DNA of 7,407 nucleotides from Deltaproteobacteria bacterium (GTDB lineage: Bacteria > Desulfobacterota > WTBG01): NCBI GenBank assembly GCA_013139225.1, contig WTBG01000007.1:1-7407 (forward strand). The letters run 5' to 3'. The notes beneath the pieces are model-generated. The model worked only from the letters and a program-made list of their open reading frames with translations. It searched no databases and was not told the DNA's origin. Below, in pieces: positions 1-5,057 of this stretch. A program made the position numbers and the translations under genes. Within the stretch, counting starts at the first letter, position 1. Each line of letters starts with the position of its first letter.

Positions 1-201
1 CTTTCCTTCCTTCTTTTCAGATTTTTTAGCGTAATCAGTAACATACCAGCCACTCCCTTTAAGCTGGAAAGAACAGTTAGAGACCAATTTTTTTACCATT
101 CCGGCACAAAAAGGACAAGATGACAACGGATCTTCCGTGATTTTTTGCATTTTTTCAATATGTTTTCCACAACTTAGGCAAGCGTATTCGTAGATCGGCA
201 A
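1..201 (-). CDS. FmdB-family zinc-ribbon protein (5' part; 3' end outside window)
   Basis: Sixty-seven codons are visible and the gene runs off the left edge. The protein begins M-PIYEYAC and has two CxxC knuckles (Cys8/Cys11 and Cys29/Cys32), then the F-x-LKGSGWYVTDY block around residues 45-57. That combination is typical of the FmdB/putative regulatory zinc-ribbon family, usually about 70-110 residues. The start is TTG at 201-199, chosen because AAGGAGGTG lies 6 bases upstream and the family almost always starts at M-P-x-Y-E-Y. The tail is becoming lysine/glutamate rich at the window edge, as is usual in this family. The molecular function of the family is poorly known; a transcription regulator role is historical (FmdB) and zinc binding is inferred from the cysteines. 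Its promoter carries a CIRCE operator, so it, or an operon it heads, is probably heat-shock controlled. Confidence 0.93.
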   Translation of the reverse strand, partial: MPIYEYACLSCGKHIEKMQKITEDPLSSCPFCAGMVKKLVSNCSFQLKGSGWYVTDYAKKSEKKEGK

Positions 202-207
202 TAAAAA

Positions 208-216
208 CACCTCCTT
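208..216 (-). promoter_or_regulatory. Ribosome binding site of the FmdB-like gene
   Basis: On the minus strand this reads AAGGAGGTG, a near-perfect anti-Shine-Dalgarno match 6 bases before TTG at 201. It decides the non-ATG start. Confidence 0.9.
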
Positions 217-228
217 TCTCTTTAAAAT

Positions 229-255
229 CTAGCACTCTTTTACTACGAGTGCTGG
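229..255 (-). promoter_or_regulatory. CIRCE operator (HrcA binding site)
   Basis: The plus strand reads TAGCACTC, nine bases, then GAGTGCTG. The CIRCE consensus is TTAGCACTC-N9-GAGTGCTAA. All seven core bases of both arms (AGCACTC and GAGTGCT) and the 9-base spacing match; only outermost bases differ. It lies just downstream of the -10 box of the leftward promoter, over the expected transcription start, and about 13 bases before the ribosome site. This is the usual geometry for HrcA repression of groE and dnaK operons. Inference: HrcA represses the FmdB-like gene at normal temperature. Confidence 0.92.
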
Positions 256-258
256 TAT

Positions 259-287
259 AATATAATAATTATTTTAGTATTTGTCAA
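259..287 (-). promoter_or_regulatory. Sigma-A type promoter of the FmdB-like gene
   Basis: On the minus strand there is a perfect -35 box TTGACA (287-282), a 17-base AT-rich spacer, and a -10 box TATATT (264-259). The predicted start is near 252, inside the CIRCE element. Confidence 0.82.
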
Positions 288-338
288 TACATATGAAGTT
301 TATAGTGACATACTGGCAAAACATAATCTCCTGGATAG

Positions 339-780
339 CATATCCTTCGCACTATCAGGGGTGATATTGGAGAATCTAAGAAAAATGTGGTACCTTCCAG
401 AGGTGAGGGTATGACGATACCATCCAATAAAGAATTGACAGAGCTTTTTAAAAATACTATAAAATGCTTACACCACGATTTTATGTTTACCAACAGAAAC
501 AAGTTGATTAGAAACATCAAGGAAATCTTTTCAAAGACATGTAAGAAAACAGGGGGTTGAAGATTTTACTTTCCATAATTTTAGACATGACTTTATTGAT
601 AGGAAAAGAAGAGAAGGACACGATCCTATCAAGATTATGAAGGCTACAGGTCATAAAACTATTTCCATGTATCTTAGGTATAACACGGTAACTGAGGAAG
701 AGTTGAAGACCTTAAATTCAGGTCGGATGGACACCAATATGGACACTAAGCAAGATCATCCCACAGGCACTACTACATAA
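339..780 (+). pseudogene. Tyrosine recombinase (phage-type integrase), frameshifted C-terminal remnant
   Basis: Two reading frames together encode the C-terminal half of a tyrosine recombinase. The frame at 339-554 gives a TIPSNKEL block and then DFMFTNRNK, which match the strands and helices before the catalytic box. It then hits a stop at 558-560. From 553 the next frame gives FTFHNFRHDF (the R and H of the RxxH-type box), then GHKTISMYLRYNTVTEEEL with the second histidine box and the nucleophile Tyr, ending at TAA 778-780. Removing one G from the G5 run at 552-556 restores continuity, so this is a +1 frameshift (or a sequencing error). No N-terminal DNA-binding domain is present. A second shift near 409-414 is possible, because the frame before it (stop at 412-414) also reads integrase-like; the left boundary is therefore uncertain. 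It is probably an inactive relic of an integrated element beside the tRNA gene. Confidence 0.82.
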
Positions 781-799
781 CTACTTGATTTTATTATGT

Positions 800-883
800 G
801 CCTGGGTGGCGGAATTGGTAGACGCAAGGGACTTAAAATCCCTCGGGGTTCGCCCTGTGCGGGTTCGATTCCCGCCCCAGGCA
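800..883 (+). tRNA. tRNA-Leu (anticodon UAA)
   Basis: The 84-nt sequence folds as a class II tRNA. The acceptor arms GCCTGGG and CCCAGGC pair over 7 bp. The D-loop contains GGTAGACGC. The anticodon stem AGGGA/TCCCT encloses CTTAAAA, giving anticodon TAA. There is a long variable arm, then the T arm GCGGG-TTCGATT-CCCGC, and the discriminator base is A, as expected for leucine. CCA is not encoded, since the next bases are CTT, so it must be added after transcription. Confidence 0.97.
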
Positions 884-1189
884 CTTTCCCTCACAAATTT
901 ATTTAGTCTTGGAAAACACCGTCCTCTGGGCGGGTTCAGAGTCCTTTGGCCCTGCCTGAAAAATGTTTTAGAAATCGCGATTTCTTTACTTACTCCTACT
1001 CTTTATAATTATAATCAAATATTAACTGGCAGCTGGATTTTAGAAGCAGGCTATTTTTTATGAGCGAGTGAGAATATAATACATATCTTACTCAGCTATT
1101 TTTCAAATAACACTCAACATTTTGGAGTTGAAAATTATAATAGGATGGTATAAACTTAATGGAACTAATGATTGCATAGGAAGTTTAAT
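884..1189. other. Intergenic stretch without a supported gene
   Basis: About 300 bp between the tRNA and the next gene. I see no coding region that can be defended; the reading frame running through the tRNA into this stretch is tRNA-derived. The one clear structure is a 14-bp perfect palindrome at 971-984 (GAAATCGCGATTTC, then TTT), which could be a weak processing or terminator structure for the tRNA transcript. A loose sigma-A-like pair, TTGAAA (1128-1133) and TATAAA (1149-1154) with a short 15-base spacer, may be the promoter of the gene at 1190, at low confidence. Confidence 0.5.
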
Positions 1190-1585
1190 ATGATGAAGCA
1201 GATCGATAATCTTTACAAAAAGTTGATTTCTTGCACGGAATCATCAGGGCAAGCAGTTGAAATAAATGAACAAATCAGGTCTAAACTACACAAGATGATA
1301 CTGGATGACCTAAAAAAACTTAGAAAAAAGCAGCATAAAACGGTTTATATCTCGGAAGAATACAAGAAATTAGATCATGAAATACGCCTTCGCCTGCTTA
1401 AAGAAATTCAGGTCATATTAAACGAATATGTATTGGCAAGGGAAAATGGTGATTTAAAAAACTGGAAAGCCATGTATGGAGAAATTGGACATTATATCAA
1501 AAACTTCTTTTATTACAGGATGGATGAAAAATACGAAGCTGAGAAGAAGGCCTTGAAAGACTATAAATTTTTGGATGAAGTATAA
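1190..1585 (+). CDS. Hypothetical small charged helical protein (131 aa)
   Basis: I do not recognise a family. The start ATG at 1190 follows AGGAAG (1178-1183) at a spacing of 6; an in-frame TTG at 1172 has no such site, and a second ATG follows at once at 1193. The protein is very rich in Lys, Glu, Leu and Ile and lacks proline, so it should be almost entirely helical. Heptad-like stretches lie around residues 25-50 and 58-85, and an aromatic patch (NFFYYRMDEKY) is near residues 105-115. There is no signal peptide or membrane segment, so it is probably cytoplasmic. It stands alone between a tRNA and a repeat element whose terminal repeat begins at the last base of its stop codon. Codon pattern and ribosome site favour a real gene. 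A protein-protein or nucleic-acid binding role is possible but unproven. Confidence 0.65.
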   Translation: MMKQIDNLYKKLISCTESSGQAVEINEQIRSKLHKMILDDLKKLRKKQHKTVYISEEYKKLDHEIRLRLLKEIQVILNEYVLARENGDLKNWKAMYGEIGHYIKNFFYYRMDEKYEAEKKALKDYKFLDEV

Positions 1586-1596
1586 TCCCAGAATTT

Positions 1597-1614
1597 GCAG
1601 TAGATATCTACTGC
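1597..1614. repeat. 18-bp perfect palindrome in repeat copy 1
   Basis: GCAGTAGATATCTACTGC is fully self-complementary. It joins the inner end of the left terminal repeat to the conserved subterminal block. In copy 2 the same site (6605-6622) is interrupted by CC for AT and by A for G, so perfect symmetry is not conserved. It could act as an alternative fold competing with terminal-repeat pairing. Confidence 0.85.
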
Positions 1615-1682
1615 GGCTTGCCTGGCTCATGACTTTAAGGCGCAGCCGAAAGCCATGTATATTATATCAAATTAATCTTCCG

Positions 1683-1702
1683 GAAAGCACGTTAGTGCTT
1701 TC
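1683..1702 (+). repeat. Hairpin inside repeat copy 1
   Basis: GAAAGCAC, loop GTTA, GTGCTTTC gives a perfect 8-bp stem. It lies in the part of the element not shared with copy 2. No T-run follows, so it is not a classical intrinsic terminator. Confidence 0.8.
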
Positions 1703-1810
1703 AAATCCTTGTTACAACGCTTTTTCCGCTACGGTTTTCTACGCCTCGCTACAACACCTACTGCAAAATCTGGGATAATTCTCAATCTAATGAGAAGAGG
1801 AGAAGAAAAG

Positions 1811-2572
1811 ATGACAGACGAACTTATTAATAGAGCTGCAGAGGATATTATTAAGGCAAAAAAGGTTGTAGCTTTAACAGGAGCCGGCATGTCAGTTGAA
1901 AGTGGTATTGCTCCTTTCCGGGGGAAAGGGGGTATTTGGGAAAAATATGACCCCGTAGAATACGCATACATCGACGTCTTAAGAACCGATCCAGGTAAAA
2001 CCTGGATTTTGCTGAGTGAGATGCAGAAAGAAATTCTCAAAGCGAAACCAAATCCTAGCCACCTAAGTCTGGCTGAACTAGAACGGTTGGGGTTTTTAAG
2101 TTCTATCATTACCCAGAATGTCGATGGGCTCCATCATGAAGCCGGGAACAAAAACGTCATCGAATTCCATGGAAATCATCGGCAGGCGTATTGTATGGAA
2201 TGTGGGAAACAGATCAAGAGTGAGGAAATATCTTTAGAAACCCTACCCCCACGCTGCGATTGTGGGGGGGTACTAAGACCAGATGTCGTCTTTTTCGGTG
2301 AAGCTATACCCCCTGAAGCACTCACCAAATCCAACCAAGAGACCAGGTCATGCGACGTCATGCTGGTGATTGGCACTTCAGCAGAAGTTCAACCAGCAGC
2401 CAGTTTGCCAGACATTGCAAAATCTTCAGGTGCAACCATCATCGAAATCAATATTGAAGAAACAGGGTTCACCGGCTATACCAGCGATTATTTCATCAAA
2501 GGGAAAGCAGGAGAAATTCTGCCTAAGATTGTCAATAAGGTAAAAGACGAATCAACCAATCTCTCCGCCTAA
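1811..2572 (+). CDS. SIR2-family NAD-dependent protein deacetylase/deacylase (sirtuin, 253 aa)
   Basis: Cytoplasmic enzyme that removes acyl groups from lysines using NAD+, giving nicotinamide and O-acyl-ADP-ribose. Seen: the NAD-binding GAGMSVESGIAPFRG (residues 24-38), TQNVDGLHHEAG (101-112), catalytic His120 in EFHGNH, zinc cysteines C128/C131 and C149/C151, then LRPDVVFFGE and VIGTS. Length is full for bacterial sirtuins. The start ATG at 1811 is preceded by AGGAG (1798-1802) at a spacing of 8; the same frame is open further upstream only through the repeat element. The region holding the YxxR motif of desuccinylase-type (SIRT5/CobB) sirtuins reads W-I-L-L-S-E-M-Q-K (65-73) and lacks Y and R, so preference for acetyl or non-acidic acyl groups is inferred. 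A formyltransferase-like gene follows after 45 bp, probably in the same transcript. No promoter is obvious between the repeat and the gene. Confidence 0.95.
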   Translation: MTDELINRAAEDIIKAKKVVALTGAGMSVESGIAPFRGKGGIWEKYDPVEYAYIDVLRTDPGKTWILLSEMQKEILKAKPNPSHLSLAELERLGFLSSIITQNVDGLHHEAGNKNVIEFHGNHRQAYCMECGKQIKSEEISLETLPPRCDCGGVLRPDVVFFGEAIPPEALTKSNQETRSCDVMLVIGTSAEVQPAASLPDIAKSSGATIIEINIEETGFTGYTSDYFIKGKAGEILPKIVNKVKDESTNLSA

Positions 2573-2617
2573 TCTACCAAAACAACATCAATCTCAGGTT
2601 ATAAAAGGTACCGAGTC

Positions 2618-3448
2618 TTGCTTTATCAAATAGGTTGGTTTTCAACAGGTCGCGGCCCTGGCTCTAGAAACCTCCTTAAAACCATTTTAGAAAATATTGC
2701 AAGTGGCATCATCAATGCGAAAATTTCCTTTGTCTTCTGCAGCCGTGAGGAGGGAGAAGCGGAAGGAAGTGACCTCTACCTCAAAATGGTAAAAGACCAG
2801 GGCCTTAACCTCATCTCCTTTTCTTCCCGCAAATTTAAACCAGAGATGAGAAAGCAGGGGAAAGATGATCCGAACATAATGAGACAGTGGAGGATAGAGT
2901 ATGATAGGAAAATTATGTCCCTGTTGAATCATCACTCAGCAGATGTTAATGTGCTGGCTGGTTATATGTTGATTGTTGGTGATGAGATGTGTGAAAAATA
3001 TAATCTTATTAATCTCCACCCGGCAGCCCCCGATGGACCTGCTGGAACCTGGCAAGAGGTTATCTGGAGGCTCATAGAAGATAGAGCTAATCAAAGTGGG
3101 GTAATGATACATCTGGTAACAAACGAGTTGGACAAAGGACCCCGTATTACTTACTGCACGTTTCCTCTAAAGGACCCTTTCATCGATCCATTATGGGAAA
3201 AGCATGAGCAAAAACTAAAATCCAAGAGTTTAAATCAGATTATAAAAGAAGAAAGGAAAAACAACGCACTCTTTAAGGAAATTAGAAAAATGGGAGTTAT
3301 AAGAGAGTTGCCTCTAGTTGTTCAAACTTTAAAGATTTTCTCAGAAGGAAAGATTGGCATAAAGGATAAACATATAATAGTAAATGATCGGATTCAACAC
3401 CAACCCTACTGCCTAACTGAGCAAATAGAAGCCTTTATTAAGGATTAA
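2618..3448 (+). CDS. PurN-like formyltransferase-family protein (276 aa)
   Basis: The N-terminal 180 residues resemble phosphoribosylglycinamide formyltransferase (PurN), which uses 10-formyltetrahydrofolate in purine synthesis. Seen: a glycine-rich phosphate-binding-like loop after the first strand (STGRGPGSRNLL, residues 9-20); a VLAGYMLIVGDEM segment (112-124) followed by INLHPA with Asn132 and His134; and Asp172 in NELDKGP. These correspond to the catalytic Asn-His-Asp triad of PurN. The protein is longer than the usual ~190-210 aa PurN and carries a lysine-rich C-terminal extension (about 190-276). The start is TTG at 2618, with AAAGGT (2604-2609) 8 bases upstream; no in-frame ATG fits the LYQIGWFSTG N-terminus. 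It lies 45 bp after the sirtuin gene. Because of the extension and the context away from other pur genes, the true acceptor substrate is uncertain; it could be a divergent PurN or a formyltransferase with another substrate. Confidence 0.85.
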   Translation: MLYQIGWFSTGRGPGSRNLLKTILENIASGIINAKISFVFCSREEGEAEGSDLYLKMVKDQGLNLISFSSRKFKPEMRKQGKDDPNIMRQWRIEYDRKIMSLLNHHSADVNVLAGYMLIVGDEMCEKYNLINLHPAAPDGPAGTWQEVIWRLIEDRANQSGVMIHLVTNELDKGPRITYCTFPLKDPFIDPLWEKHEQKLKSKSLNQIIKEERKNNALFKEIRKMGVIRELPLVVQTLKIFSEGKIGIKDKHIIVNDRIQHQPYCLTEQIEAFIKD

Positions 3449-3511
3449 GCGTAAATTTCCCCTTGTCTGTTTAAAATTTCACTGCATTTTGAGTATATAC
3501 TTTAGGTTTTA

Positions 3512-3733
3512 ATGAAATCCTTCTTCTGGTGGTTCGGTTTTTTTCTATCTTCACTTCTTGTCTTATGCTCTTTAATTTTCGGCATATCCATCCTTGTAAT
3601 TTCATTGAATATGAATAACCCCATAGTCTTTATAGCCACCTTCTTTTCTTCCTCGTTGTGGATCCTTGTAAGTCTTGCCCTCATAGCTGGTCTCATTGTA
3701 AAAATTACAAACAGGTTGAAAGAAGGAAAGTAA
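3512..3733 (+). CDS. Small two-helix membrane protein (73 aa), function unknown
   Basis: A short, strongly hydrophobic protein. Two membrane segments are predicted, about residues 4-32 and 38-64, joined by a short polar turn (LNMNNP). A basic C-terminus (KITNRLKEGK) would favour a cytoplasmic tail. Aromatic residues cluster at the N-terminus (FFWWFGFF). The start is ATG at 3512 with only a weak site (TAGGT, spacing 6). An antisense open frame covers the same bases, but this strand has the more natural protein. I do not recognise a family. It sits 63 bp after the formyltransferase-like gene and could be the last gene of that unit, or independent. Confidence 0.6.
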   Translation: MKSFFWWFGFFLSSLLVLCSLIFGISILVISLNMNNPIVFIATFFSSSLWILVSLALIAGLIVKITNRLKEGK

Positions 3734-3830
3734 ATTACCACTTGCAGATCATATGATAGAAGCTGGAATAAATTGTTTGTTTTAGCATATATATAGCTGG
3801 CATGAAGATCAATTATGCAATAAATATCGC

Positions 3831-3858
3831 TAAAGTTTTTTTGTGCTATTCCGATAAT
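3831..3858 (+). promoter_or_regulatory. Sigma-28 (SigD/FliA-type) flagellar promoter
   Basis: TAAAGTTT (3831-3838), 11 bases, then TCCGATAA (3850-3857). The sigma-28 consensus is TAAAGTTT-N11-GCCGATAA, so 15 of 16 positions and the spacing match. The predicted start is about 3864, giving a leader of about 47 bases to the GTG at 3911. It implies expression with late flagellar and chemotaxis genes. Confidence 0.85.
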
Positions 3859-3910
3859 TAGTGTAAGAATTTAAGGGATTTAATACCATGTACCAAGGAA
3901 GGTATGCGAA

Positions 3911-4153
3911 GTGACAATTTCAACTCAACAAATAAATACAGTTTTAAGGACATATAATAAGCAGTTGAAACTGTCTGGGGTTAATAGGTACAGAAAAGAC
4001 ACCCCTCCTCAATCCATGAAGGATGAAGTTAAGATATCCATGGAAGGGAAAAGGCAGCAAATATATAAGCAAACAGCTAATCATATAGTAGAAAAGTTAA
4101 CGAACAATACTGCAGTGTCCCCAGTAAAGGTTGAAGAGAAGCAGGAAGGTTAA
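3911..4153 (+). CDS. Small FlgM-like / FlgM-associated family protein (80 aa)
   Basis: The start is GTG at 3911 with AAGGAAGGT (3895-3903) upstream. The N-terminus (MTISTQQINTVLRTYNKQLK) and the block KDEVKISMEGKRQQIYKQ (37-54) resemble short flagellar proteins of the FlgM/FlgM-associated type, which begin with an I-x-x-V-x-x-Y helix and carry a D-x-V-x-I-S-x-E-x-K motif. The protein is hydrophilic, rich in Gln, Lys and Asn and probably partly disordered, as FlgM is when free. It lacks a clear match to the full C-terminal sigma-binding region of FlgM, so it may be a relative rather than the anti-sigma factor itself. Support for a flagellar role comes mainly from the near-consensus sigma-28 promoter. 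Two response-regulator genes follow, the first after 128 bp and a terminator. Confidence 0.65.
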   Translation: MTISTQQINTVLRTYNKQLKLSGVNRYRKDTPPQSMKDEVKISMEGKRQQIYKQTANHIVEKLTNNTAVSPVKVEEKQEG

Positions 4154-4281
4154 ATCTGATATCTTATGTTTGCTCTGTCTTGATTAGTGTAAGGAGTATT
4201 TTTTTGTTAAAAGTTTCTAGTTAGTTTAAAGTGCAATGTAGGTAAAGCTCGGAAGAGCTTTTTTTATGCGGTGATATTAAG
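4154..4281 (+). promoter_or_regulatory. Leader region between the FlgM-like gene and the REC-SHOCT gene
   Basis: This 128-bp gap holds a second copy of ATTAGTGTAAG (4183-4193), which also lies just after the sigma-28 -10 box at 3857-3867. It also holds a T-run (4199-4205), the terminator hairpin at 4244-4265 and the ribosome site GGTGA shortly before ATG 4282. There is no room for a promoter after the terminator, so transcription of the next gene must pass through it. Confidence 0.55.
4244..4265 (+). terminator. Intrinsic terminator / possible attenuator before the REC-SHOCT gene
   Basis: AAAGCTC (4244-4250), tetraloop GGAA, GAGCTTT (4255-4261), with a continuous run of seven T at 4259-4265. 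A 7-bp stem with a T-run is a standard Rho-independent terminator. It lies 91 bases after the FlgM-like stop and only 16 bases before the next start codon, which is closer to the downstream gene than an ordinary operon-end terminator. Confidence 0.85.
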
Positions 4282-5007
4282 ATGAACAGTAGCCATATAA
4301 TTATTAATGATGAGATTAATATTTTAATTGTTGATGACGATAAGATGTTGTGTAAGATGCTGGAGGATGTGCTTTCGCAAGAAGAAAAACTTATAATTAC
4401 CTCAACAAATGATGGACGTGATGCTATTGAAAAAATTAAGGGGAGAAATTTTGATCTTATCCTGACGGATTTGATGATGCCTGGTGCCGACGGTATTGAA
4501 GTCTTAAAGGTAGCAAAGGAGGTCGATGAAGGTGTTCATGTGATTATCATTACAGGATTTGCTTCTCTGGAAACTGCGATGGAGGCTATTAGAAAGGGAG
4601 CATACGATTATATTACGAAACCTTTCAAACTGGATGAAATAAAGATCGCGGTACAGAATGCTTGTGAAAAAATCAGATTGTTACGACAGAATCAGACCCT
4701 GATTGAGAATCTCAAACAGGCTTACAAAGAGCTGGATACCTTAAAAAAGTCACGGGAAGAATTGAGTGTAAAGGTCGAGAAGATCAATCAAAGCATGGAT
4801 GAAAGTCAGGAAAGACTTGCGGAAAATATAATTGGTTTGCAAACGGTGCCCAGTGATTTACCGGTTTCGTATTATTTGAGGAGAAGGCGTACTGATAAAG
4901 CATGTGTGTTGATGGAATTAGAAAAACTGGGAAAGCTTAGAGATGAGGGCATCCTGACCGAAGAGGAATTTCGGGTCTGCAAAAATAGATTTCTAAGCGA
5001 GATTTAA
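4282..5007 (+). CDS. Response regulator: receiver, coiled coil and C-terminal SHOCT-like domain (241 aa)
   Basis: Residues 12-125 form a CheY-like receiver: acidic pair D18/D19, phospho-acceptor D63 in LTDLMMPG, Thr91 in ITGFAS and Lys113 in TKPF. All key residues are present, so it should be phosphorylated by a histidine kinase, none of which is encoded here. A charged helix (about 128-182) with repeated Leu/Ile spacing follows and is probably a coiled coil. The C-terminal 30 residues (about 210-239, L-M-E-L-E-K-L-G-K-L-R-D-E-G-I-L-T-E-E-E-F) match the SHOCT short helical motif. No DNA-binding or known enzymatic output domain is seen. ATG 4282 follows GGTGA at about 9 bases. The REC-GAF-HD-GYP gene begins 50 bp after its stop and is likely co-transcribed. 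A basic RRRR patch is at 200-203. A role as a phosphorylation-controlled scaffold or multimeric signalling protein is inferred. Confidence 0.9.
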   Translation: MNSSHIIINDEINILIVDDDKMLCKMLEDVLSQEEKLIITSTNDGRDAIEKIKGRNFDLILTDLMMPGADGIEVLKVAKEVDEGVHVIIITGFASLETAMEAIRKGAYDYITKPFKLDEIKIAVQNACEKIRLLRQNQTLIENLKQAYKELDTLKKSREELSVKVEKINQSMDESQERLAENIIGLQTVPSDLPVSYYLRRRRTDKACVLMELEKLGKLRDEGILTEEEFRVCKNRFLSEI

Positions 5008-5043
5008 AGCTCCTGGTGTTATTTACCACTGAACTTATTGAGT

Positions 5044-5051
5044 AAGGGGAG
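5044..5051 (+). promoter_or_regulatory. Ribosome binding site selecting a TTG start
   Basis: AAGGGGAG lies 6 bases before TTG at 5058. A nearby ATG at 5053 is out of frame, so the site supports TTG as the start of the HD-GYP gene. Confidence 0.75.
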
Positions 5052-5057
5052 AATGTC

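Larger units (their letters stand above)
1585..1776 (+). repeat. MITE-like inverted-terminal repeat element, copy 1 (192 bp)
   Basis: The ends are inverted repeats: left ATCCCAGAATTTGCAGTAG (1585-1603) matches the reverse complement of 1758-1776 at 18 of 19 positions. Compared with copy 2 (6593-6765, same orientation), the left 36 bases agree at 33 positions and the right 45 bases (1732-1776) at 40. The middle differs in length and order, but both contain CCTTGYTRCAACGCTT (here 1707-1722). It encodes no credible protein. It starts on the stop codon of the upstream gene and ends 21 bases before the ribosome site of the SIR2 gene. Whether it is a non-autonomous mobile element, a structured RNA or a dispersed regulatory repeat is open. 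No clean target-site duplication is visible. Confidence 0.88.

Noticed and set aside
284..520. Open frame of 78 aa on the minus strand
   Set aside because: It is antisense to the integrase remnant, whose plus-strand translation has clear family motifs.
923..955. Possible decayed copy of the tRNA 3' end (shared GCGGGTTC-like stretch) as an attachment site
   Set aside because: Only about 8 bases match before similarity is lost, which is not enough to call an att repeat.
785..1063. Open frame of 92 aa on the plus strand
   Set aside because: Its beginning is the translation of the tRNA-Leu gene itself and the rest has no protein-like character or ribosome site.
1575..1778. Open frames inside repeat copy 1 and, similarly, in copy 2 (6508-6941)
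   Set aside because: They show similar peptides only because the DNA repeat is shared. More than one frame is similar, lengths differ and none has a ribosome site.
1709..1810. 34-residue N-terminal extension of the sirtuin
   Set aside because: It is translated from the repeat element; the ATG at 1811 has a proper ribosome site and gives the normal family N-terminus.
3502..3741. 79-aa minus-strand frame opposite the small membrane protein
   Set aside because: No ribosome site and a less natural composition; it mirrors the hydrophobic plus-strand gene.
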